Below, piece after piece: positions 1 through 8,575 of a DNA stretch of 64,000 bases. Source of the DNA: Edaphobacter modestus (lineage in GTDB: Bacteria > Acidobacteriota > Terriglobia > Terriglobales > Acidobacteriaceae); the NCBI RefSeq assembly GCF_004217555.1, contig NZ_SHKW01000007.1, forward strand, positions 248,001 to 312,000. Direction: 5' to 3'. The translations under genes and the position numbers were made by a program. A model generated the notes under the pieces. The model worked only from the letters and a program-made list of their open reading frames with translations, was not told where the DNA came from and made no database searches. Within the stretch, counting starts at the first letter, position 1. The number at the start of each line of letters is the position of its first letter.

Positions 1-2161
1 CGCCGTCGCTCAGGATGACGGCCCGCTCAATTACATTTTGTAACTCGCGAACATTCCCAGGCCAGTTGTATGCCTGGAGCAGTTTAACGGTTCTTTTATC
101 GATTGTTCTGAACTTCTTTCCAGCCTTTTTCGCAAAGCGATCAATAAAATATTCAACCAGCAAAGGGATATCCGCCGCTCGCTCCCGCAAGGACGGCATC
201 TCAATCGGAACGACATGCAGCCTGTACAGGAGATCTTGCCGAAACTTACCTTCAGCAACAAGTAGGTCCAAGTTTCGATGAGTAGCCGCCACCACTCTTG
301 CGTCAACAGGAATCGGTTTGTCGCTGCCGATACGTTCGATTTCACGTTCCTGCAGCACTCGCAATAGTGCGACTTGGATCTCCGGGGGCACGTCGCCGAC
401 TTCGTCCAGAAAAATCGTCCCTCCATTTGCGGACTCAAAACGCCCCAGGCGCCGCTGTGTCGCACCAGTGAAGGCACCTTTTTCGTGGCCGAAGAGCTCT
501 GAAGCAATCAACGATGGCGGGATTGCGGCGCAGTTCACAGCAATAAATGCCCGCCCGGCGCGCATCGATCGTTTATGGATGGCGCGCGCGATCAACTCCT
601 TTCCCGTACCTGTTTCGCCCAGGATCAGAACCGTCGAATCGGAACGCGCCACCTTGTCCACTTGATGCAGAATTTTTGATAACGCTTTGGAAGAACCGAC
701 GATGTCCTCAAACATGGAGTCGCGGTCGATTTGTTCTCGCAACGCGACGTTTTCGTTGCGCGTCCTCTCTTCAACTCGGACGCGATCATCAATGTCAGTT
801 GCTGTCGCGTACCAGCGAATGACCCGTCCCCGATCGTCAAGCAGCGGATTGTATTGAATGAGAAACCACCGGTACTGTCCATCTTTACGCCGAATTCTTT
901 GCTCGTTTTTGAATGGCGCAACGCCGAGTAGTCCCTTTCGGCGCTCATCCTGCAGTCGTGCAACATCCTCCTGATGAAAACTTCGTGCGCTAGAATCCGG
1001 CGACATCGTCTCTTCGATCGTTAGCCCCGTGTAATCCAGCATTGTCTGATTCGCATAAAGAACAGTGCCGTCCGTGCTCAGTACGCCGATCATCTGGGGA
1101 ATGACATCGACAATCTGGCGGATGGCCAGGGCGTTGTCGGCCATCACACGCATGATCGTTGCAGAGATCAGTTTGGCGACCGAGTCCAGGAAGTCTCGAT
1201 AGGCACGATCCGCAGTCCTGCGGGGACTAATGCCCGCAATGAGTAGTGCGGCCGGCACCTTGTAGTTGACTAGAGTGATCGGCACAACCAACCCGCATTG
1301 AGGCGATTCGTTCCATTGCCCTCCCGGCAAAGGCCCAAATTTCTCCTCCAAATCGTCAACCTGCTGGACCGAGTTTGTGTTAACCGCCCGAGCGAGTGGC
1401 CAGGCCGCACGCGGCTCCGGGGCGGTGAAATCAACGATCTGCGGACTCGCCGTTCCTCCTGGGTCCAGGCCGACGCAGGCTGCCAATTTGGCCCGTTCCA
1501 GGTCTTTGTCCACAGCGTAAAGTAACGCGAATGGTAGGTCGTAGCGGTTTTTGCCGAACACATCACCCGCAATTCGGCATGCCTCTTCAATCTCTTTAGC
1601 GTCATCGGAACGGGCCACAAGGTCTCGGAGCGTTCGGAGGCGCCGTTCGGCAACTACACGATCTGTTGTGTTGTCGACCAGCGACAACGAACCGCCAACT
1701 TTGCCGGCTTCGAGTTCGATGGGGTTAAAGGATACGGTGTAATACCTCTCTTCGAGGTATCCCCCGCGACGATAGAAGTGGAGCAAATCGTTCGACACGG
1801 CGGCTTGGCCAGTGGTTAGTACGTTCTCCATTGTCGATTCGATCGCGGGCCGCAATTCGGGCCACGACTCGAAGAGTGGTCGGCCAAGCGCCTTTGGGTG
1901 CTTATCACCGATGAGCGGAATAAACGCATCGTTATAGAGGACAAGAAGATCCGGCCATCCCCAGTGGATGATCATGGGGAGACGGGACCTCGCGCAAAGA
2001 CTTACGGTCGATCGCAACGCCTGCTGCCACCCGAAGATTGGGCCGAGAGGCGTAGCTGACCAATCGTGCAACCGGATGCGCTCACCCAACTCACCGCCGC
2101 CAGCCAGAAAATCGCTTTCTGGCGGTTCTCGATCCTGTCCGGAACCATGCTCTGCTGTCAT
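1..2161 (-). CDS. Sigma-54-dependent PAS-GAF-PAS-AAA+ regulator (3' end outside window)
   Basis: This is an enhancer-binding protein that would activate sigma-54 RNA polymerase by ATP hydrolysis. Reading the minus strand gives an open frame of about 720 codons with no internal stop. It has an N-terminal PAS-like region, a GAF-like region (about 170-330), a second PAS (about 350-470, with the YANQTMLDYTGL segment) and an AAA+ core with Walker A GETGTGKE near residue 515. The GAFTGA loop that contacts sigma-54 lies near residue 563, and the WPGNVRELQN segment is at the window edge. The C-terminal Fis-type helix-turn-helix lies beyond the window. The ATG is preceded by a G-rich ribosome site (TGGGGCG). 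Its AAA+ core is very similar to that of the plus-strand regulator 1.1 kb away, so the two look like paralogues with different sensory domains. Confidence 0.9.
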   Translation of the reverse strand, partial: MTAEHGSGQDREPPESDFLAGGGELGERIRLHDWSATPLGPIFGWQQALRSTVSLCARSRLPMIIHWGWPDLLVLYNDAFIPLIGDKHPKALGRPLFESWPELRPAIESTMENVLTTGQAAVSNDLLHFYRRGGYLEERYYTVSFNPIELEAGKVGGSLSLVDNTTDRVVAERRLRTLRDLVARSDDAKEIEEACRIAGDVFGKNRYDLPFALLYAVDKDLERAKLAACVGLDPGGTASPQIVDFTAPEPRAAWPLARAVNTNSVQQVDDLEEKFGPLPGGQWNESPQCGLVVPITLVNYKVPAALLIAGISPRRTADRAYRDFLDSVAKLISATIMRVMADNALAIRQIVDVIPQMIGVLSTDGTVLYANQTMLDYTGLTIEETMSPDSSARSFHQEDVARLQDERRKGLLGVAPFKNEQRIRRKDGQYRWFLIQYNPLLDDRGRVIRWYATATDIDDRVRVEERTRNENVALREQIDRDSMFEDIVGSSKALSKILHQVDKVARSDSTVLILGETGTGKELIARAIHKRSMRAGRAFIAVNCAAIPPSLIASELFGHEKGAFTGATQRRLGRFESANGGTIFLDEVGDVPPEIQVALLRVLQEREIERIGSDKPIPVDARVVAATHRNLDLLVAEGKFRQDLLYRLHVVPIEMPSLRERAADIPLLVEYFIDRFAKKAGKKFRTIDKRTVKLLQAYNWPGNVRELQNVIERAVILSDG

Positions 2162-2543
2162 CGCCCCAGGATTATAGTCCCGTTGCGCGACTCCGCAGGG
2201 CCCTAGTGTACGAGCGAACGAACCGGGACATAGCAAGGAAAAATGGACGACCTCAACGCCTACGCACGGAATTCGCACTGGCAAACGGGCGTCAGTTCAG
2301 CGATCTCACGAGCCATTTGTCATAGCCGCATTCTCAACGAGCGAAATAATCGCGAATTCACTTAGTGAGAAGTCGCCCAACACGGACAGTTGACCTTCCC
2401 CATTGAACTGTTGACTTCAGACCGGGCTCATTGAGCAAAGTCGCAGCGATCAAGTCCGTGCCTAATATTCTCTTTGGAACGTGTAACACGCACCCTCAGG
2501 GGACGATGTAAGCACCATTTACAATGGTTGGCAGGAGGCTCTT
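2162..2543. other. Divergent intergenic region
   Basis: This 380-bp gap lies between the divergent sigma-54 regulator and the TetR gene, so it must hold both promoters. A TTGAGCAA octamer near 2430 recurs in the palindrome at 5402-5419, which suggests a shared regulator. I found no ORF or terminator hairpin that I would defend. Confidence 0.4.
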
Positions 2544-3161
2544 TTGCCCGTCAAAAAGGCTAAAGTCCTGCGTAAGGCGAAAGGCGAATACCACCACGGC
2601 GACCTGAAGACCAGTCTCAAGCAGGCGGCGCTTCGTCTTGTGAGAGATCGGGGCCCGAGAGGTTTTTCACTGAACGAGGCGTCGCGGCTCGCCGGTGTCT
2701 CGGTTGCCGCGCCTTATCGTCATTTCGACGATAAGGATGCGTTGCTCGCAGAGATCGTCCGCGATGGATATGAGCTTCTTGAGCGCGAAATACGCAAATC
2801 CGTTGAAAAGGTTGGCAACCTTCGAGAACAGATTGTCGAGTCTGGAATGGCTTATTTGCGCTATGCGCGAAACCATGCGGATTACTTCAGTGTGATGTTT
2901 CAGTCTGGCCTCGACAGATCTAAATATCCCGAAATCGAGCGCTCGGCAAGGGCCGGTTTCGGAGTGATTGTTGGTCTCGCGCAGCAGTATGAACGCACGC
3001 CGGAACTCGCAGAGTTGCGTGCGGTCTCCGCCTGGGCGCTTGTACATGGACTGGCAGGACTCGAGCAGGACGGCGCGCTTAGCAACGCCGCCGGTAAGAG
3101 CCGAACTTTGGAACAGTTCCGGCCGATCCTCGAGCGCTTTGTGGACCAGCCCTACAACTGA
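2544..3161 (+). CDS. TetR/AcrR family regulator, WHG-domain type
   Basis: This is a 205-residue one-component repressor. A lysine-rich N-terminus leads into YHHGDLKTSLKQAALRLV and the helix-turn-helix FSLNEASRLAGVSVAAPYRHF (about residues 36-60). The C-terminal ligand and dimer region resembles the WHG (TetR_C_13) class. The start is a TTG placed 5 nt after a perfect AGGAGG (2533-2538), which I prefer to any ATG. It sits between two sigma-54 activators and may repress itself or a neighbour, but the ligand cannot be read from the sequence. Confidence 0.88.
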   Translation: MPVKKAKVLRKAKGEYHHGDLKTSLKQAALRLVRDRGPRGFSLNEASRLAGVSVAAPYRHFDDKDALLAEIVRDGYELLEREIRKSVEKVGNLREQIVESGMAYLRYARNHADYFSVMFQSGLDRSKYPEIERSARAGFGVIVGLAQQYERTPELAELRAVSAWALVHGLAGLEQDGALSNAAGKSRTLEQFRPILERFVDQPYN

Positions 3162-3260
3162 CCTAAAAGACCCTGTGAAGTTTTCTGCATCCGGAGAATA
3201 GTCACATCCATCGAATTCAATGTTAGCGGCATTAACATAAAATTTTTACGAGAAGATGAT

Positions 3261-5360
3261 ATGTATCATACTAAAGTGAAGCGGATTACGACCATTGCTT
3301 CCTCGGAGGGCGGTATGTCCTCGTCTGAACCTGGGCTTCCACCTCAGATTCAAATCAATACCGGGATGGGCCCTTGCGCACTTCTCAACGAGTTCTTCGA
3401 GCAAGTGCCGGAGGCCATCGTATTCGTCGACGGAAGGCGTCGCGTAGTGCGGGCAAACCAGGAATTTGTCCGCATGTTCGGTTACGCGCCGGAGGAGATC
3501 ATCGGTACGCTTCTCTCGTCGCTCATTGTTCCTCCGGACCTTCGCGATGAAGCCGACCAGTTAACTGCATCAATGTCTCAGACAGAGACCGTTTGCAGCG
3601 AGTCCGTGTGCGTGCGCAAAGGGGGGCAGCGATTCGAGACTCATCTCCTGGAAGGACCTCTCTGCATCTCCGGCCAAGTGGCGTTCAAGTACATCGTCTT
3701 TCGCGAGATCGCCGATCGTGAACAGATTGGCAATGCGCAGGCGGAACCCGAACGAGACCGTCTCGAACATGTATTTCATGAGAGAGATCGTCTTCGATTG
3801 CTGCTGGATCTCAACAACCGAGTCGCCGCCCATTGTGGACTTCGCCAGGTCTTTCAAGCCATTTCAAGTGAGCTTCGACGCCTGTTCAAATGCGAGTGCG
3901 TCGGGTTGGCATTACCGGACGCGTCTGATGAGACGTTGCGCCAGCATTTGATTGACTTCCCCGAAGGTAAGGGGCACTTCAAGGAAGGCACGATCTTTCC
4001 TGTTGAGGGATCGGCCGCCGGCCTTGCATATCGCAGGACCAAAGCAGTGGTGCTCAATAGCTTCTCAGAGGTGAAAGCCAATTGGAATTCAGAGGCATTC
4101 AGAACTTTCTCCACCATCGTCCAAAAGGAAGGGACAGAGTCCGGTTGCTTTCTCCCTTTGATGAGCGAGGGGCGAGCATTGGGTGTGCTGCAGTTGATCA
4201 GTCGACGGGAATATGCTTTTGCGGGGCAAGATGTTGAGTTTCTCGACCAGGTGGCAAACCAGATTGCGATCACTCTGAAAAATGCCCTGAAATACGACGA
4301 GGTGACTGCGGCCAATAGCCGGTTAGCCGAAGCGGAAGAGCGATCACGGAATGAAAGTCTGGCGTTGCGGGAACAGATCGAGCGCACCTCGATGTTCGAG
4401 GACATCGTGGGATCCTCCCCAGCATTGCGCAGTGTGCTCTCCCAAGTTGGCAAGGTGGCGCCGTCAGATTCCACCGTATTAATTCTTGGTGAAACGGGTA
4501 CGGGCAAGGAGTTGATTGCGCGTGCCATTCACAAGCGATCGATGCGCGCCAAGCGAGCATTTATTGCCGTGAACTGCTCTGCAATCCCGCCATCGTTGAT
4601 CGCTTCAGAGCTCTTTGGCCACGAAAAGGGCGCCTTCACCGGTGCGACACAACGGCGTCTGGGGCGCTTTGAGGCTGCCGATGGGGGAACGATCTTTCTC
4701 GATGAAGTCGGCGACGTTCCGCCGGAGATACAAGTCGCATTGTTGCGAGTGCTGCAAGAGCGTGAAATCGAACGCGTCGGCAGCGACAAGCCTATCCCTG
4801 TTCAACTAAGAGTAGTGGCGGCTACTCATCGAGATTTAAATCAACTTGTTGCCGAAGGCAAGTTCCGGCAAGATCTCCTGTACAGGCTCAACGTCGTGCC
4901 GATTAACGTGCCGTCGTTGCGAGAACGAACAGAGGACATCCCATTGCTGGTCGAGTATTTTGTCGATCGCTACGGGAAGAAATCGGGAAAGAAGTTTAAA
5001 ACAATCGATAGAGAAACTCTCAAACTGTTTCAAGAGTACAACTGGCCAGGGAACATTCGTGAACTTCAGAATGTAATTGAGAGGGCCGTCATCCTGAGCG
5101 AGGAAGACACATTTCTTGTGGACGAGACCTGGCTCAAGCGCGAGCAGCCGGAGGTTGCAGGTCCAACTGGCGCACTGAATGGCGCGCTGCTCAAGCAGGA
5201 GAAGGAGATGATCGAAGCCGCACTCGCAGACAGTTGCGGCTGTATTTCGGGGCCTATGGGGGCTGCAACGAAACTGAAGCTCCCGAGGGCGACCCTGGAA
5301 GCTAAGATCAAGCGCCTGGGAATCGACAAATACAGATTCAAAGTTCAACCATCCAAGTGA
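3261..5360 (+). CDS. Sigma-54-dependent PAS-GAF-AAA+-Fis regulator
   Basis: This is a complete 699-residue enhancer-binding protein: PAS (about 40-155), GAF (about 185-345), AAA+ core (about 380-620) and a C-terminal Fis-type HTH (AATKLKLPRATLEAKIKRLG). Walker A GETGTGKE lies near residue 410, GAFTGA near 456, and the Walker B region FLDEVGD follows. The start is uncertain. The first codons (MYHTKVKRI) look copied from the start of the SnoaL-like gene 2.5 kb downstream (MYHAIVKRI), and an in-frame ATG at 3315 has GGAGGG 4 nt upstream. The true protein may therefore be 681 residues. The genes that follow on the same strand are plausible targets. Confidence 0.9.
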   Translation: MYHTKVKRITTIASSEGGMSSSEPGLPPQIQINTGMGPCALLNEFFEQVPEAIVFVDGRRRVVRANQEFVRMFGYAPEEIIGTLLSSLIVPPDLRDEADQLTASMSQTETVCSESVCVRKGGQRFETHLLEGPLCISGQVAFKYIVFREIADREQIGNAQAEPERDRLEHVFHERDRLRLLLDLNNRVAAHCGLRQVFQAISSELRRLFKCECVGLALPDASDETLRQHLIDFPEGKGHFKEGTIFPVEGSAAGLAYRRTKAVVLNSFSEVKANWNSEAFRTFSTIVQKEGTESGCFLPLMSEGRALGVLQLISRREYAFAGQDVEFLDQVANQIAITLKNALKYDEVTAANSRLAEAEERSRNESLALREQIERTSMFEDIVGSSPALRSVLSQVGKVAPSDSTVLILGETGTGKELIARAIHKRSMRAKRAFIAVNCSAIPPSLIASELFGHEKGAFTGATQRRLGRFEAADGGTIFLDEVGDVPPEIQVALLRVLQEREIERVGSDKPIPVQLRVVAATHRDLNQLVAEGKFRQDLLYRLNVVPINVPSLRERTEDIPLLVEYFVDRYGKKSGKKFKTIDRETLKLFQEYNWPGNIRELQNVIERAVILSEEDTFLVDETWLKREQPEVAGPTGALNGALLKQEKEMIEAALADSCGCISGPMGAATKLKLPRATLEAKIKRLGIDKYRFKVQPSK

Positions 5361-5401
5361 TTCGCTCTGTTCCCAACAGCTGATTGCTCATCGAACACCA
5401 T

Positions 5402-5419
5402 TTGCTCAAAATTGAGCAA
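5402..5419. promoter_or_regulatory. Palindrome TTGCTCAA-AA-TTGAGCAA, candidate activator site
   Basis: Perfect 8-bp arms surround a 2-bp centre, 30 bp upstream of the STAS gene and just after a sigma-54 activator gene. A related half site (TTGCTCAT) lies about 25 bp upstream and another (TTGAGCAA) upstream of the TetR gene. Such dyads are typical upstream activating sequences. I could not place a convincing -24/-12 promoter next to it. Confidence 0.4.
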
Positions 5420-5448
5420 TTGCGAATCGCCTAAGTCCAATTTTCCCA

Positions 5449-5769
5449 ATGATTGAAAATGGCCACGTAGTTGCATTAGCCAGCGTGAGTTACGGACCCA
5501 GTGATCCCATGACGCTGAAGATTGAACGGATTTCTGGTAAGCGCGGCACGCGAATTCGGCTGAGCGGGGAGTTGCGATGCGACCACCTCGATCAGGTGAG
5601 AGCCGAGATCGCATGCGGCAGACCACGAGTTGTGTTGGATCTCGAAGCAGTGGACCTTGTCGATCTCAAAGGAATTCGCTTTCTCAACGCTTGTCGAGCA
5701 GAGGGCATCTCTGTGTTGCACTGTTCGCCGTACATCAGAGAGTGGATGTTCCGTGAACAGGGCAGTTGA
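5449..5769 (+). CDS. STAS-like domain protein
   Basis: This 106-residue protein has the alternating strand/helix pattern of STAS (anti-sigma-factor antagonist) domains: RIRLSGEL, then VVLDLEAVDLVDLKGIRFL, then a hydrophobic strand near SVLHC. The usual phosphorylatable Ser/Thr after the VDL segment is not evident; LKG occupies that position, so a regulatory or binding role is more likely than classical phospho-switching. The ATG at 5449 has no clear ribosome site, and an in-frame ATG at 5509 would give an 86-residue domain-only protein. The SnoaL-like gene begins 19 bp downstream. Confidence 0.72.
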   Translation: MIENGHVVALASVSYGPSDPMTLKIERISGKRGTRIRLSGELRCDHLDQVRAEIACGRPRVVLDLEAVDLVDLKGIRFLNACRAEGISVLHCSPYIREWMFREQGS

Positions 5770-5788
5770 ATTCTGAAGGAGAGGCAGC

Positions 5789-6241
5789 ATGTATCACGCA
5801 ATTGTGAAGCGGATCGCCAGGAAGAACTTTGAACGGGTAAACCAGAAGGACTTCGACGCCTTGGTCAAGGACTGCGTCCTCGACATTCATCATCGCTTTT
5901 ACGGGTCTCACGCCCTGAGCGGTGAACGCCATGACCGTGAGGCAGTTCGCCGCTGGTTCGAGCGTCTCGGACGCCTGGGCCCTGGACTCACTCTTACTGT
6001 CCATGACGTCTGGGTGAAGGGTCTGCCCCATGACACCACGATCATCATGCGATGGTCCGCAAAAGACACCCTTATCGACGGTTCTCCTTACAGGAATCAT
6101 GGCGTACACATCCTCAAAATGCGTTGGTTCAAGATTGTCGATATCGACGCGTATGAGGATTCTCAGGCTGTAACAGAGAATCTCAAACTTCAGGCAGCCC
6201 ATGGGATACAAGAAGCTGCGGAGCCACCGATCGTAAGCTGA
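5789..6241 (+). CDS. SnoaL-like / NTF2-fold protein
   Basis: This 150-residue soluble protein has the SnoaL/NTF2-like pattern, with an N-terminal helix (MYHAIVKRIARKNFERVNQKD), the EAVRRWFERLG segment and ending strands VHILKMRWFKIVDIDAYED. Members are small ligand-binding or isomerase-like barrels, and the substrate is unknown here. GAAGGAGAG precedes the ATG by about 8 nt. It is co-oriented with the STAS, SDR and DUF4331 genes, suggesting one stress- or substrate-responsive transcription unit. Confidence 0.78.
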   Translation: MYHAIVKRIARKNFERVNQKDFDALVKDCVLDIHHRFYGSHALSGERHDREAVRRWFERLGRLGPGLTLTVHDVWVKGLPHDTTIIMRWSAKDTLIDGSPYRNHGVHILKMRWFKIVDIDAYEDSQAVTENLKLQAAHGIQEAAEPPIVS

Positions 6242-6416
6242 TGCCCCTCGAGCACGGCTGCCGATCGCGGTCTCATTCCCTCGAAGACAGCCAAGGCATC
6301 GACAATGCCGCACCCAAGTTTGCCTGGCGCAGTTTCGTTTCTGTGCGCAACCTCAACGGGGCCTGATAGCTCTCGCCCCTCACCTCCACACACCACTACG
6401 AAGGAGAACAGCATTT

Positions 6417-7196
6417 ATGCAACTGACCGGCAACACTATTCTCATCACCGGAGGCGGCTCGGGCATCGGTCGCGGCCTCGCGGAAGCCTTTCACAAGCTC
6501 GGAAACAAGGTCATCATCGCGGGGCGCAGGAAGGACGTTCTGGACCAGACGACCAGCGCTAACCCCGGAATGAGTTCGATTCCCCTGGACATTGATGATC
6601 CAGCAACCATCCTTTCTTTCGCGAAGAAGATTGTCGCCGAGCATCCTGCGCTCAATGTGTTGATCAACAATTCGGGTATTATGCGTCTTGAAGACCTGGT
6701 CAACCACCCCGAAGACCTGTCGGTGCCCGAGGCCACCATCACCACAAACCTGCAGGGTCCCATCCGTCTGACCTCGGCCCTACTACCTCATCTCACAAAG
6801 CAGAGCCACCCGGTCATCATGAACGTGACGTCTGGATTGGCGTTCGCACCATTGGCTTTTGCACCTGTGTATTCGGCGACCAAGGTCGCACTTCACTCCT
6901 GGACAGAGTCGCTCCGCTACCAATTGGGCAGGACGGGAATACAGGTCATCGAACTGGTGCCACCCTATCTTCAGACCGAGCTTACCGGTTCTCGTCAAGC
7001 AAGCGATCCGATGGCGATGCCGCTCAACGACTTCATCGCGGAGTCGATGCAGATTCTCCAGTCCCAGCCCGAGGTCGCGGAAGTCCTCGTCGAAAATGTC
7101 AAGCCGCAGCGCTTTGCCGCTGAAAGTGGAACCGAGGGCTACAACGCCTTGGTAAAGAGCTTCAACGATGCAGTTGCCAAGATGATGTCGGCATAA
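6417..7196 (+). CDS. Short-chain dehydrogenase/reductase (DltE-like)
   Basis: This is a classical SDR of 259 residues with a Rossmann fold. It carries the cofactor motif TGGGSGIG (about residues 11-18), the NNSG strand-4 motif (about 84-87) and the catalytic YSATK (about 151-155) with an upstream Ser in NVTSGLAF. The overall sequence resembles DltE-type oxidoreductases of unassigned substrate. AAGGAG lies about 10 nt before the ATG. It ends 8 nt before the DUF4331 gene, so the two are probably cotranscribed. Confidence 0.88.
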   Translation: MQLTGNTILITGGGSGIGRGLAEAFHKLGNKVIIAGRRKDVLDQTTSANPGMSSIPLDIDDPATILSFAKKIVAEHPALNVLINNSGIMRLEDLVNHPEDLSVPEATITTNLQGPIRLTSALLPHLTKQSHPVIMNVTSGLAFAPLAFAPVYSATKVALHSWTESLRYQLGRTGIQVIELVPPYLQTELTGSRQASDPMAMPLNDFIAESMQILQSQPEVAEVLVENVKPQRFAAESGTEGYNALVKSFNDAVAKMMSA

Positions 7197-7204
7197 ACAA
7201 GGAG

Positions 7205-8428
7205 GTGACAGCAGCTATGCGATCAATCAAAAAAACCGATGTTCCTGAACCTGACACAAGCCAAATCCAGGAAATGTCGCGTCGGAGGATTCTAGTTGGC
7301 GGTGCAGTCATGGTCGCTGGGATGAGCCTGCCCCCGGCCGCTTCGGCTCTTTCGTCAGTCTTCCGATCCGATTCCACAAACATAAAGGGGAAAAGCATGT
7401 CGCATCATCTTGACTCACCAATCGCTCGCCAGGACGTTCGCCTCGACATCACCGATCTCTACGTATTCCGTGGGGAGACTGGTACTGCATTCGTGATCAA
7501 CGTCTGCCACTCCATCGCGAAGCCCCCAATTCCCGGATATCATCCGGAAGGCATGTACGAGTTCAAGGTGGATCTCAACGGCGATGCTGTCGAAGAGGTC
7601 ACCTATCGCCTCACGTTCGAAGAGCGCGATGCACAGGGAAAGCAGAAATACACCATTCGGCGCATTAGTGGTAAAGATGCTGTCGATCCGCACGCAGCCG
7701 GTACGGTCGAGGCACAGGGAGTAACGGATGAGACCATAACCGCGCCGTCAGGTCTGCGTGCCTGGGCCGGCCACGCCGGTGACCCATTCTGGATTGAGCC
7801 AGATGTACTCCATGCCGTAGGTCACGCGTTCGAAGATGGAACCAAGGTGGATCTCACCGGTTGGAATCCGAGCAAAGCGCACAACTTGTTTGCCGGTCAG
7901 ACGGTCTATGCCATTGTGTTGGAAGTACCCGATACCGAACTGCTCGCCGATGCAGGCAACAACCGGAAGATCGGTGTATGGGCGGTGGCTACACTCGCAA
8001 CGGATGCAGGCGGATGGCGCTCGATCAACCGTGTCGGACTTCCGATGATGCCTCCGCTGTTCGCTCAGTACGACGAAGATTTCGGCAATCGCCTCAATGC
8101 CGGACATCCTTCTGAAGACTTCGCAACCTACGGAGCACACGTTACCAAGTCCATCGGAGCCGTGGTTGCGGCATACGGTACGGCTGAAGATCCCCACGCA
8201 TACGCCGAGAAGATCGCGCATCGCATGTTCCCCAACATGCTTCCTTACACTGTTGGCACGCAGGCATCGCTCGGCTTTGTCGAGTGGAACGGACGCTCGC
8301 TCACGGACAACGCACCTAATGTCATGTTCTCCACTGCCGCAAACACTCCTATCCAACTTGGGATTGGTAAGGAGTCGGTCACGTCGAAGCCGCGCAAGAC
8401 GTTCCCCTACGTTCCAATCGCGGTATAG
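7205..8428 (+). CDS. DUF4331 family exported protein with Tat-like signal
   Basis: This 407-residue protein starts after a strong AAGGAGGTGA site. An SRRRILVGGA...AGMSLPPAASA stretch (about residues 20-50) looks like a twin-arginine signal. The mature part begins with SHHLDSPIARQDVRLDITDLYVF, the hallmark of DUF4331, and continues through the family to the C-terminus. The function is not established in the family. The position downstream of the SDR suggests a redox or stress-related exported role, which is inference. A hairpin follows the stop. Confidence 0.88.
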   Translation: MTAAMRSIKKTDVPEPDTSQIQEMSRRRILVGGAVMVAGMSLPPAASALSSVFRSDSTNIKGKSMSHHLDSPIARQDVRLDITDLYVFRGETGTAFVINVCHSIAKPPIPGYHPEGMYEFKVDLNGDAVEEVTYRLTFEERDAQGKQKYTIRRISGKDAVDPHAAGTVEAQGVTDETITAPSGLRAWAGHAGDPFWIEPDVLHAVGHAFEDGTKVDLTGWNPSKAHNLFAGQTVYAIVLEVPDTELLADAGNNRKIGVWAVATLATDAGGWRSINRVGLPMMPPLFAQYDEDFGNRLNAGHPSEDFATYGAHVTKSIGAVVAAYGTAEDPHAYAEKIAHRMFPNMLPYTVGTQASLGFVEWNGRSLTDNAPNVMFSTAANTPIQLGIGKESVTSKPRKTFPYVPIAV

Positions 8429-8433
8429 GAATC

Positions 8434-8466
8434 GATCGACTGGGTTGAGGCCAAGCCCAGTCGATC
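8434..8466 (+). terminator. Hairpin after DUF4331 gene, possible terminator
   Basis: An 11-bp perfect stem GATCGACTGGG / CCCAGTCGATC encloses an 11-nt loop, beginning 5 bp after the stop codon. No T-run follows, so it may be a weak terminator or an mRNA-stabilising hairpin. It separates the DUF4331 gene from the next gene. Confidence 0.5.
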
Positions 8467-8575
8467 AACCCTCCTCCGGTTGACCAATTTACAGCCGGAG
8501 TCCAAATCCAAAATTTATCTCGACGATGCCCTCTGGCAATGGCCGCGCCAGGACATTCTGCATGCGACAACCATC

